From the NCBI GenBank assembly GCA_004026145.2, contig CP034976.1:10768469-10832468 (forward strand): a DNA stretch of 64,000 nucleotides, written 5' to 3'. The notes under the pieces are model-generated. The model was given only the letters and a program-made list of their open reading frames with translations, had not been told where the DNA came from and did no database searches. Both the position numbers and the translations under genes were made by a program. Each line of letters begins with the position of its first letter. Position 1 is the first letter of the stretch. Positions 20,701 through 30,434 of this stretch are shown piece after piece. This DNA is from Takifugu bimaculatus (lineage: Eukaryota; Chordata; Actinopteri; Tetraodontiformes; Tetraodontidae).

Positions 20701-23700
20701 GTTTATCATCTCTCTGAATGTAACGGACACATTCTGTGTAAATCACATGAGAGGATACAAAGACTGTACTGGGACACAAACACTCTGGAGTCTTCATCAA
20801 CACCCAAACTAAACATACAATTATTTCCAGTCTATACATGCCAACATTGGCTAATGAGGAGGGAAAAAACATGAGTCATGTGAGCACAAGATCATGCACA
20901 TGCACATAATGGCACAGAAAATTATGTTGAGAGTGTGTGTGGTGTGTGTGTGATGACAGGTTTGGCTCAGTCTTTGATCTGTGTTTTATTAGAGGCCTGA
21001 GGAAGATGCTGCTGAGTTGGAAAACATGTCATGGAGCTAACAAACTCCACAGGGAAGGAGTGTGTGTGTCTGTGAGCGCGCGCATGTTTTCGTGCTGCAC
21101 GGCTCACAGTGTGTGTCTGTGAGAGAGAGGAGCTTTACAATAATTAGAGCGTCTGCTGCCAACATTTTCATGCTGGAGAGCAAACGGCTACTCCTTTCTA
21201 TTAATCTGCATAAATATTCATGCTAACACAGAGATACAGCACGCTGATGCGAGCTAATGCTGATGCCAGATCCTTTCTAAATATGCTTTATTAAATCAAG
21301 GACCACATTCCAATCCCCACAGTCTGATCTTAACAGTGCAACAACATACTAAGTTGCACAGGAACAAAGCAAGAACAACACACACATACACACACACACA
21401 CGCAGACACACACCACCCCGGGGAACTGGATACACAAAGTAATACAGAACATTTGGTCTGAGAGAAAACAGAAAACATTTGAGATTAGGCATGTCTTGTT
21501 CAAGAGCCAGATTTCACAAAAGGCTAGTCCAGTCTAAACACGAGTGCTTGTGCACGTCTGTCTTTTCAGTTAACTCAAACTACTGACACTTCTCGTGTTG
21601 CACAAGTGAAAATCCAAGTGGCTTCACAAGCATTTCCCATCCTAGGACCAGATTCCCTGCATCGTGCCCTCCTACGGTAGAGAAATGACCAAACTTGGCC
21701 AATACGAATATGACATTTTTGACCTCCCTCTAAAAATAAAATTATCTTTTGCCATCTGCACTTTTGTTGCTCTGAGCGCTCGAGACTTTGTGGCTCTCTT
21801 GGACTGACAACTCATCTCCTGTGGGCCATTTTCCTTACTCACCCTCTTTACCTGCCTTTTCCCGTAAGTAGGCTCTCTGCTTTTGCAGCATTTCCTGCCT
21901 TCCCACCCTTGACTACTTCTCCCGCTCTCCATACTGCCTTTCATTCTTTATCTCATCAGACAGGTAGGTACTTTAGGAGGAACAGGTAGACAAAGTAGTT
22001 TCCTAGAGTTACTCTTTCTCTGCCTCTGGACTAGCTAAAGGGCTATTGTATATGCTGAGAGTCTCCGAGTGGCCACAGAGTGCACCAAAGAGATCGTTTT
22101 TCCCGTAAACAAAGCGGAGGTCTCGGACAGTGCCTCCTCCCTTGTTGCTAGCAGACATAGGCAACATCAGTCTATGACAGGCCCAGAAGAAGCCTGTGGG
22201 GGGGGGGGGTGTCCGGGCACGAGGGCTTGTTCTACAGAGGCAGTGCATGCTTGTATTGTCTGCACTGTTTTGTTAACCTCCACTAACCTGTGCCCTGCAT
22301 AATGGCAAAAGCTGGAAACAAAAGCAGACCTTTCTTTCTTTTTGAAAAGGAATGTGGGCAGCATCGACCGAAGCGCCTCTGCGTGTATCCCAGGCTCCAC
22401 AAACAGAACAAAGTCGTGATTTATGCTGCTGTCACTAGATACCAAAGGATAATACTCTATACAGTGCAAGGATGGGTCCTGTAACAGAAAATGACACACG
22501 GGGGAATAGGAAGAATAATGCATCACACCCACATACGTTCACACGTCCAATTACAGCAGCCATTAATCTGAGCTGACAGATTATTAATGAACGCTAACAG
22601 ACACCACTTTGTTACTGTTCCAAGTCTTCTCGTATCAAATGAACACAAAAGTTGTCTTTATATTACAGGTTTAGGGTGAGTGGTTTGCTTACAGAGGCAA
22701 CAATATTAGTGATATATATTAATGTAGGATGCTGTTTAGAACATCCACGATAACAGAATGTGAATGTGATTAGCAGAATGTCCAAATATACATTCCCCTT
22801 TTTTCATTCAGCAGTTATTTATCTGGGTCATATTTTACATTTTATGGTGTTAGTAAATACATCAGATGGAATGAGATGTCAGGCCAATGAAACTCTCTCC
22901 TTCCCTGCAGTTGTAAATTACACCAACGGTGGATTCTGGATTTTAAAAAAAGTTTGAATCATCTCTCTGGTTTTTTTTGATGAAAAATAGGTCATACATA
23001 ATTGCTTCTTTTGTAATAACTATTCAAAGCAGTATAGCGTTGCACCTTCAGGAGCTGTCTGCTAAAACACTATGCTTTAAAATCCAGGTCCATAAGCTTC
23101 CTTCATGGACATTTTACATGTGTGCAGACAGAGGGTCTTATGGGACACGGCTCTCCGTGACAGCTGCTCCTGCTCCCAGTAAATCACTGACCCAAAGCAT
23201 GCCTACTGTACACATCCACGCACAAAAACATACATGCAAGTCCCCCGAGGGGCAGCAGCAAGCCTGTGAACCTCATCACTCAGTGAGGAGACTTAAGAGT
23301 GATGAGAAATGTCACAGGAGGATCGCCCTCCTCTTCCTCTTTCCTGAGTGACCGCTCCAACACTCTTTAAAATGCATCCTTCCTTTCCATTTCCATTTCC
23401 CTTTTTCTCCTTCCCATGGGGGATAAACAATCTCAAGAGGTAACATAAGGTGTGCTGGGGAATTCTTTTCCAGGGCAACTGATCTACTGTACACTGGAGT
23501 GGATAGCCACTTCAAAGAGGGGAGAGGGGAAAGGAAGGAAGAAAGAATCCTTTTTAAAAAACATATTGCATGATATGTCTCATCCATCATCCCATCCTTC
23601 TTCTCTCTGGCTGTCTTTCTTCCCTTCTCTTCTTTCTTTGGCATCTCAGAAGCCCTTGTCCGAGACAGATCCCATGACATGTCATTATACACCCTTAGCC

Positions 23701-26700
23701 TCTTTCTCACATGTAATATACACATTAGCACAACAGCGGACAGGGAGCCAGTGTGTGTTCAAGGATCAGACATGGTGGAAAGGCCTTTGTTTGGGCAGAT
23801 TAGATAAAAAAAGCATTAATGCTATTAAGCTGATGGCCTGAAAACCACAGCCGTGCACTGACGGCGACCCGGGGGAAATACACACCCGTCCCCTGAAGGC
23901 AGACTGAAGGAGCTGCTGACACATCAGAGCCAAGGATCGGGTTCAGCTTTTGTGGAGATGGCTCCATATCAAGAGCTAATGGCTACATAACCAGGTAGTG
24001 TGTATTTTTGTCTAACGAACCCTGGGAATTCTCACTGTACCTCAAATTAGAGCTCAACACCGACCGGCAGTCAAGGAGAACAGAGTGAAGCCAGTGAGGG
24101 CGGCCTTATTCTACCTCCAGGCCATTAGCATGGGCTCAGAAAGGAGAGACAGCATTACTGTAACATGGAGCGCATATGCCTGCATCCATACATCCATGTG
24201 TGTTCACACGACAAATGGACCCAGATGGGAACTCTGGAATCACAGTCCCCACAGGAAGCCATCTACCTGAAGCCACATACACACATTACCAATGCTAATC
24301 ACGCCGGGCTTTCTGGAGTGTGTGCGAAAGGAAGACTGCATGCATGTGTGTCAATGTTTGCCAGTGCAGAGGGATCTGTAGCAATCGGTAAGTCATCAGA
24401 TGACTTAAAGCCATGGCTGATCTAGGCAACATGATACTTCGCCTGCAGTGTTCGAGCTTAATGCATGTAACGTAGCTTTTAATCAATGGCGTATTAAGGA
24501 TGAGGCACTATGCTGAAGATGATTAACCCGATTTTTTTATGTCAATGGTTCTGAATGCGCAACAGCGTGGAGAATTGATTTGCCACATCCAAATCTGGCA
24601 GCTTAAGCTCAGAGGCCACAGCGGCGTATTAGGTTACACGTTTAACGAAAGAATTGATAAGTATGCCTGTCTGAATACAACGCGAGCCAGCACATGTAAA
24701 CCAGCATCCAGGATTTAATGAGAGGATTTCAGTGCACAGACTATGACGTGATGAAATTATCAGCCGACTACAACAACAATAGCGTTTGCTGTGGCCGTGC
24801 AGTAAAGCCAGTAACCTTTACTTTTCTCTTTCAACATCCATTTGTTGACATTTAGCTGAATTTGTCACATGCGTCCCCAAACGTATTATTTCCCTTGTGG
24901 GGCATGTCTAATTTGCTTTTGTCGAGGTGCAGTGGGAACACAAACACGATGATGCTGGCCGAGCCCTTCCGTGATTTATTTCCCGAACTTTGTAAAACAA
25001 CCTAAAATAAGCTTTTGAGAAAAGGAGCCCAAAGGGGGAAAATGGGCCCTGACAGCGAAGGTCTCCAGATGCAAACTGTAGACGAACAAACTCGTTTACG
25101 AGTGTCCAGCTACGGCACATCAAACTCGTATATTATGGAGCGAGCGCAGTTTTGTTTATCTGACCACAGACAGTTTGGAAAACTTGTCTGTCTGCATGTT
25201 CCTCTTGAGATGGAGAATTTATCCCCCTTAATGTTCTGATAGGTGAAAGCCAAGAAAGAAGAATAACCATATACAGTATGACTCTCCATCTCTCATTTTT
25301 TCCCTCCCTTCTCAATCTCCCGCTCTTTTTTTAGCCATAACGACAGCTGAGCAGTGCTATAATTACTCTTTTGTGCTCATTCCATATTGTAGTTTTTCGT
25401 GCCTGCAGAGGCTCAGCAGACCATGTGACATTAGGTATGTATGTGTGAGTGACATGCGTGTTTGGAAAGGGAAAAGTCTGCTGAACTTGCCTTGGTGAAA
25501 AACACAGAGAGGTGCGTTTCACTGCCAAGAATCCAAATAGGGAACTTTGGAGATTTTAGGAACGACCCAACCTGGAACACAAACAGTGAGGAAATGCATC
25601 AAAATGTTTGGCATTAAACAACACGTTATTACGGACCACAGAGGAAGGAGAAATGGTGGCTTCGTTTTAGTTTTAGCTGCATTCTGTCAGAATAACAATC
25701 AGCAGTATAATTATAAGAAGATTTAATCCTTAAAGTTGGCTACTTTGACAACCATCTACTTGCTTAAGATAGTTGCTTCTGCTTGTTCATACCCCAGCTT
25801 CATATTTTGGAGGTTCTACTGGTTGTGATAAACAGTGATGGATAATACTTGCTACCCAAATGTGTCTAAATCTTCCTAAAACTGTTTTGCGATCTATTGT
25901 TTGAGAACATAATTTTTTACTTGTGCCAGAAAAGTGAAAGGGGCAGTTGCAATAGATGGCTTATTGTGATTTTTATTTGTAAACACATATTTTCTCATTG
26001 GAGCTCTGGCTGTGGTGGTTTTCACATGCCCCGCGTCCTAAAGTCAAGAAAAACCTCAAGCATTTGCGTTTATTTGTCTTCCTGGTTTCCTTGTTTCTCA
26101 CTCTGCACAGTGATTGTTCTACATTAAAAACAAGCAACACCTTATGTTTGTATGCTTATGACCTTCATTCAAATGGCTAATGTCCATTGACAAACATCCT
26201 GTCTTGACTTACATTCAGTGTTTTTCTAGGGTCTGATCACGTAGCAAAAAACGTTAAAAAACGACTGTTTTTGGAATGAAATTGACATTGACAAACCATA
26301 CAGCTTTAGCTAATCTTACAAAAGAAAGAATAACTGAGTTAACACTGAGTAACAGTGTTACGAGGAAATGGGCACGATGACTGATGGCTCCATTCCGGTC
26401 TACCTCTCTAATTTTTCTCATAATTATAACAGCAAAGGGAAGAATTACTGAAGGTTTGAGGAAAGAAGAAAAGGTTGAATCAAATCCACGTGTGTAAATA
26501 AATCTTCCACCTGCCACCCATGTAAATGGATTATTTGCTTTAATTAAAGCGTGTTCACTTAATTCTACACTACATTTTTGTCAGTGGGTGTGTCACTTAT
26601 TTCTTGTGCCTCCTGCCTCTGATGCAGACAAGGACATAAAGCAGATACCATCCATATGACTCTGCTTGCCTTGCAGTGCTATTAGCCATCTGAACTAATC

Positions 26701-29166
26701 TTTTTTTAAACACACTAAAATCTTAGGAATCTCAAACCTCATGCAATTTAATCACCACAGTTAAGGAAAAGTAAACGTAAGTTTTCCTTTCACCTTTTTG
26801 CGTGCCGTACGAACAGTTAAGCTTGGTTACCTTGCAGTAGCGTAGCGATTCCATGAGAGTGAGGAAGCCAACAGATGCCTGTTTGTGAATGCCATGCAGT
26901 TCTATAAGACAGGAAAATGATGCCAAACGTGCGTTAAATTGGTTCCTTTTGGACTTTTCTATGGGAGGTAAGTATAATTACAGAAGAATCCATGTATTGT
27001 TTACAACTGTCCTAGTGCAAAAAAGCCACAGGGCTGTCAGTCCTTTGAGGGTGGTTTATGAACATGTGTCTTTTGTATGCATATATCACATATGTGTGCA
27101 TTTGCTGTAACGTTATGGCAGCCTTACTCATGCCAGAGCACTCTCTGTCACCATCCCACACATTGGAAACAGCATGGCCAGTTACGAGGAGGTTTACCAA
27201 ACTCTGGCTGAAGACAGAGACAATAAATGACAACTGTAATGCTGTAATACTCAAGAGTGAATTATAGCCAATTACTATCCCGCATCCGATAAAAGAGAAG
27301 AGAGGCAGAGGTGTTTGTACCTGCCATGACCATGTACAGGGTCTATGAGGGGTTCCATGGTGTCTTGGATCTCGTTTCTAATATTCTCTATTCCCTGTGG
27401 AAAGAAATCCCCAAAAATGACAGTTTTCAAACTACAACTGCAAGACAATAAGGTATAAATCATCAAGATCTAAATTTACACATCACTAGACTAAACAACT
27501 ATGACAGAGTTGACACACTGGCTCCATAATGTGGATTAAAGATCTCACTTGAACTGTTTTACCTTGGTGAGAATAACAGAGTAGAGGAAAAGCAAGACAC
27601 CACAGCACCCCCTCCAGGCGTGGTAGAGAGACAACACCTCTTCTTTCAGCTCTGACACTGACATTACAGTCCGTTTGCTGCAGGACAACAAACCCAATGT
27701 TGATTCATCAAAAAAGAAAGAGATCGAGCCCAATTAACTTCAAATTGTTCTACTTAATACAAACAAGCGACAGTACGTAAGTCACTGGGGGATTGTTTTC
27801 ATAGTATAATATCCCTGTGTGATTTATCAAATACTATGCCTTCTATCACTACTGTTTGTATAAGAGTCAATCTTTGCAGAGCACCATAAACAAACAGCTG
27901 AAAAGAACACAATATTGAGAATAAGATGAAACAGAATAATATCAAGTGGCACTTACTGCAGAACACTGTGAAATCGCTCAAAGTCAAGGTCTTTGGCAGC
28001 CAAAGCATCTAGGCATGAAACCCCCCCCACAAATATATTATTACAACTGAGCATGAATCAGAAATAAAACTGTAAAACATAAATAATGAAAATGAAACGT
28101 TATATGTTAGGAATGAACAGTAAAATACATTCACATTCTTTCCAAGTAGGGAGACGGGAGAAATGTGGTAAATTTAGGACTCACTGGGCTGCTGCTCCTG
28201 CGGTGGCTGGCTGCTCTCCGGCGCAGGCATGTCCTGTGTTTGTGACTGTGACTCTGTCTGTGACTTTGTATGCACACTAGCATGTGGGCTCTGGCCTTTG
28301 GCCCAGGTCACCAAGCAGAACCCTGTGGTTGGGCTGGCACAGGCAGACTCCAATATTTCATTCAAGGTGGAACATAGTTCGGTTTTCTGTTCCTCCTCTA
28401 ACAGACGCAATCATAGAGAAAGCACACATTATCAACCACAGTGAGATTTTGTTGCGGGGAGGGGCATGTCTGGTTTATGCCCTACCTGTCATCTGTCTCC
28501 AGTTGGAACTTTCTCTGTTGAAGAGTACGTTCTTTAAGAAGAATGCCTGCAGAGAACCACAAACTAAGTCTCAAACAGAAATTCTCTTGTACTGGATGGA
28601 AGCTGCATATTGAAATATTCACAATCAAATTTGCATTAAAGCACAATGGCTTGGATAAATTCCGAGTGTTCATTTTGTCATCATGTTTAGACTTAAAGAC
28701 TTAAGGTGCCAGTTAAGACCAGGCACATACAACGTCGCCTAAAATGTTACTATACCTGGACAGGTGCGATGACAGCACAGGGTCCTCCTTCAAACTGCTC
28801 CAGCGCTGTGTGCTCATTCTCACTAAAAACAAATCCTTTGCCATAAAGTAAAAAACAAACAAGCAACCGGTCAATAAAATGAGCACAATGACCAAAACCA
28901 CAGCATATTTGTTCCCATTAGCCAGTGCATGAAATACACTGCATTTGAGCATTAGGTATTATCTTAGTATTTGTAAATAAAAGATGTAATAAACTGTTCC
29001 AGCCTGTGCCAAATTAAAACCCAAAATATCCCCAAATGTCCCGACAGCCATAATAAACCAACACATAATTACCTTGGGTCCATCTACGGAAGATGGAAGC
29101 AGACACTCCTCCACTGGATGGTCTCCCCCAAACCAGATCCAGCACCTCTTTATTCAACTCTGACAT
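14547..29166 (-). CDS. mindy3: MINDY3 (FAM188A) deubiquitinase
   Basis: MINDY-3 cleaves K48-linked ubiquitin chains. Fifteen exons: 29073-29166, 28756-28835, 28486-28546, 28185-28397, 27957-28008, 27563-27677, 27321-27394, 27128-27207, 26831-26901, 25491-25571, 19286-19358, 17496-17568, 16066-16154, 15433-15504, 14547-14696. They code about 458 residues against 445 in human. The start ATG (29166) gives MSELNKEVLDLVWG. The catalytic Cys51 is in FEGGPCAVIAPVQ and the catalytic His about 300 in GSETHLSVFF. LVTGHAVSNVWDGDRECSGM, an EF-hand-like DPEDNGFIPESLLEDVMKAL and the C-terminus KRCLQTKWPYIELLWSTDRS are near identical to the vertebrate family. The extra length is mostly a Ser/Thr/Gln-rich stretch in exon 4. 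Two oddities: intron 10 has a GC donor, and the exon 12/13 junction is out of phase by one base. Confidence 0.95.
14703..14730. repeat. (CA)n microsatellite at mindy3 exon 15 acceptor
   Basis: In transcript sense this TG tract replaces the usual polypyrimidine tract and ends only a few bases before TTTTCAG. Confidence 0.95.
15433..15504 (-). CDS. mindy3: mindy3 exon 14
   Basis: Acceptor TTCAG|GATTC, donor CGG|GTGAAA (weak). Codes DSGIPDSLPVYHYNGLKQSN then HNER, matching the family VYHYNGLKQSN block. Confidence 0.92.
16066..16154 (-). CDS. mindy3: mindy3 exon 13 (phase does not match exon 12)
   Basis: Codes VNLVKSKLDPESLGIILLGP then FLLEFFPDQ; donor CAA|GTAGGT. The only nearby acceptor (CCCAG|CTGTGAAC) leaves two bases before the GTG codon, but exon 12 already supplies two. 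One base is in excess. Confidence 0.85.
17496..17568 (-). CDS. mindy3: mindy3 exon 12
   Basis: Acceptor TTCAG|ATAAT, donor GAGTA|GTAAGT. Codes DNGFIPESLLEDVMKALDLV then SEPE and two bases of an expected Tyr codon. Confidence 0.93.
19286..19358 (-). CDS. mindy3: mindy3 exon 11
   Basis: Acceptor TTAG|GACATG, donor GAAG|GTAATG. Codes DMCLVGPESPTEQARRVFQS then FDPE, the start of the EF-hand-like segment. Confidence 0.92.
19359..25490 (-). other. mindy3 intron 10 (6.1 kb, GC-AG)
   Basis: No exon recognised. It holds a 12-G run (22198-22209), short CA runs, and AT-rich unique stretches with homeodomain/POU-like motifs (for example around 21150-21280 and 24440-24800) that could be regulatory. The long small-ORF readings here match no family I know. 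Confidence 0.6.
22198..22209. repeat. 12-G homopolymer
   Basis: Uninterrupted G run in mindy3 intron 10. Confidence 0.93.
25491..25571 (-). CDS. mindy3: mindy3 exon 10 (catalytic His; GC donor)
   Basis: Acceptor CCAG|GTTGG. Codes VGSFLKSPKFPIWILGSETH then LSVFFTK; the His at about 300 corresponds to human His287. The exon ends ACCAAG|GCAAGT, a GC donor with otherwise perfect consensus; reading through finds no GT donor that keeps the frame. Confidence 0.92.
26831..26901 (-). CDS. mindy3: mindy3 exon 9
   Basis: Acceptor TATAG|AACTG, donor AAG|GTAACC. Codes KLHGIHKQASVGFLTLMESL then RYCK. Confidence 0.93.
27128..27207 (-). CDS. mindy3: mindy3 exon 8
   Basis: Acceptor TTCAG|CCAGAG, donor ATGA|GTAAGG. 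Codes SQSLVNLLVTGHAVSNVWDG then DRECSGM. Confidence 0.95.
27321..27394 (-). CDS. mindy3: mindy3 exon 7
   Basis: Acceptor ACAG|GGAATA, donor GCAG|GTACAA. Codes GIENIRNEIQDTMEPLIDPV and HGHG, strongly conserved. Confidence 0.93.
27563..27677 (-). CDS. mindy3: mindy3 exon 6
   Basis: Acceptor TGCAG|CAAAC, donor AAG|GTAAAA. Codes KRTVMSVSELKEEVLSLYHA and GVLLFLYSVILTK. Confidence 0.92.
27957..28008 (-). CDS. mindy3: mindy3 exon 5
   Basis: Acceptor CTAG|ATGCT, donor CTGCA|GTAAGT. Codes NALAAKDLDFERFHSVL, matching the family DLGFERFHALI region. Confidence 0.88.
28185..28397 (-). CDS. mindy3: mindy3 exon 4 (with Ser/Thr/Gln-rich insert)
   Basis: Acceptor TTAG|AGGAG, donor CCCA|GTGAGT. Begins EEQKTELCSTLNEILESAC, then GFCLVTWAKG, then a low-complexity tail (KSQTESQSQTQ, PPQEQQP) where human has a shorter linker. 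This accounts for most of the extra length. Confidence 0.88.
28486..28546 (-). CDS. mindy3: mindy3 exon 3
   Basis: Acceptor GCAG|GCATTC, donor ACAG|GTAGGG. Codes AFFLKNVLFNRESSNWRQMT, aligned with the family segment after the catalytic loop. Confidence 0.9.
28756..28835 (-). CDS. mindy3: mindy3 exon 2 (catalytic cysteine)
   Basis: Acceptor AAAG|GATTT, donor CAG|GTATAG. Codes GFVFSENEHTALEQ then FEGGPCAVIAPVQ; the Cys is residue 51, the same number as the human nucleophile. Confidence 0.95.
29073..29166 (-). CDS. mindy3: mindy3 exon 1 (start codon)
   Basis: ATG at 29166 in a good context (GCCATGT). Codes MSELNKEVLDLVWGRPSS and SIFRRWTQ; donor CAAG|GTAATT. Confidence 0.95.
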
Positions 29167-30367
29167 GGCAGGTTTTTAACGGCGGTCCTCGTTAGTTTAA
29201 CAGCCACAGGACAGCTCGTTCGAGGCCAACTCTTTCTGACAGTCCTCTTCTGTGGACACGTCGAGCCTGTGGCATTGGCCACACGGTCTCCGTGTTTGAA
29301 TATACAGTCTGGCTCCACTGGAAGGCAGCAAGCTAGCAGGATGGATTGACATCAGCAGATCGCCAAACCTGCAACATATTCACAGCGTAACTTATCCAAA
29401 CTAGCTGCATGAAAAATTCGGTTCATTATTCAAGTACCTTACACACACAAAATTGACTCTCAGACGGCTATATATGCACATGTATACGTGTGTGTGTGAG
29501 TGTAAACAAGATGCTACATCGCAAAATAGATTTGTGGAGGGAAAAAAAAAAGGCCTAAATGTTCTGCCGTTTGGCAAATATCTATGTTATGATTGCGTTA
29601 TGAACTGGTTATCAACGAGCTAGCAGGGGCAGTAGCGGGTTTAACCAGCTGAATTGACTTGGTCTTGTCAGCAGTTAGCATTAGCTTAACAGCTAGCCGC
29701 TAATCTTTCACTGCTTTGTCATTCAATTACTTCTCTCTCCGCAAAGACGCCGACGGCCGCGACACGACTTCGCGCCGTTTTTGATGCGTTTAAACACAGT
29801 TGCGCACATTTACCTTCACAGACCGTCAAATAATGTGAATTCGTGAGGCTTAGATTTCCAGATAGCGAATCCACTATCACCAACGCCTCTGTCATTCCGT
29901 TTATTTACAAGAGATTATAAAAAAAAAAAAAAAAATGGCGTAAATTTGACGTGATCCGACCATTGGTGGAAATGGAGAAATAGACAACGACGTCAAGGGG
30001 TCCGGCCTCAACGCGTCATTTCACTGGTCCTTGAATGCATCAATCTACCTAGCACCCGCCTGTAAGCATCATTTAATGGATGGATTAGGTAAATAATTTA
30101 TTTTGCCTCTGACAAAACTAAATACTGACTGTTTATTTTTAGAGCAACAAGTAGAATAATATCCAAGAGTTGATTTAAAAAAAAGAATGTGATATTAAAC
30201 CAGAGATCTTTTGTCCGTTATCGCTCTCCGTAGAATACGTCTGTCACGGCACCGAGCATGCGCATTGGCGTTCGTCATTATTGCTTTCCACGCGTTAGTT
30301 CGATTTTGACTACTGGAAAGTCTGTTAAAGGAGAAGAATCTCACGTTTAAGATTATATTTTAGCGGA
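29167..30367. promoter_or_regulatory. divergent 5' region shared by mindy3 and the Acl4-like gene
   Basis: The start codons of two oppositely transcribed, broadly needed genes are 1.2 kb apart. The region has local CpG clusters (about 29745-29790), an NRF1-like GCATGCGCA at 30256-30264 followed by an inverted CCAAT box (ATTGG, 30264-30268), another ATTGG near 29965, and a 15-18 base A run near 29920. This fits a CpG-type bidirectional housekeeping promoter. A mindy3 5' UTR intron may exist but was not resolved. Start sites were not located. Confidence 0.6.
30256..30268 (+). promoter_or_regulatory. NRF1-like site next to inverted CCAAT box
   Basis: GCATGCGCA directly overlapping ATTGG, about 100 bases upstream of the Acl4-like start codon. 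NRF1 sites at such positions are typical of ribosome-biogenesis and mitochondrial gene promoters. Confidence 0.5.
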
Positions 30368-30434
30368 ATGGGAGGACAAGCAAAAGGAAAAAAGAAAAAT
30401 AAACCGAAAAGAAAAGACAACCGCCCAAACCGGG
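30368..30434 (+). CDS. Acl4-like exon 1
   Basis: ATG at 30368 in context GCGGAATGG; no upstream in-frame extension is needed. Very basic: MGGQAKGKKKNKPKRKDN. Donor CGGG|GTAATT. Confidence 0.85.

Noticed and set aside
23312..23841. Overlapping open frames of 129-139 codons on both strands in mindy3 intron 10
   Set aside because: Low-complexity purine/pyrimidine-rich sequence, no family match and no splice-linked continuation.
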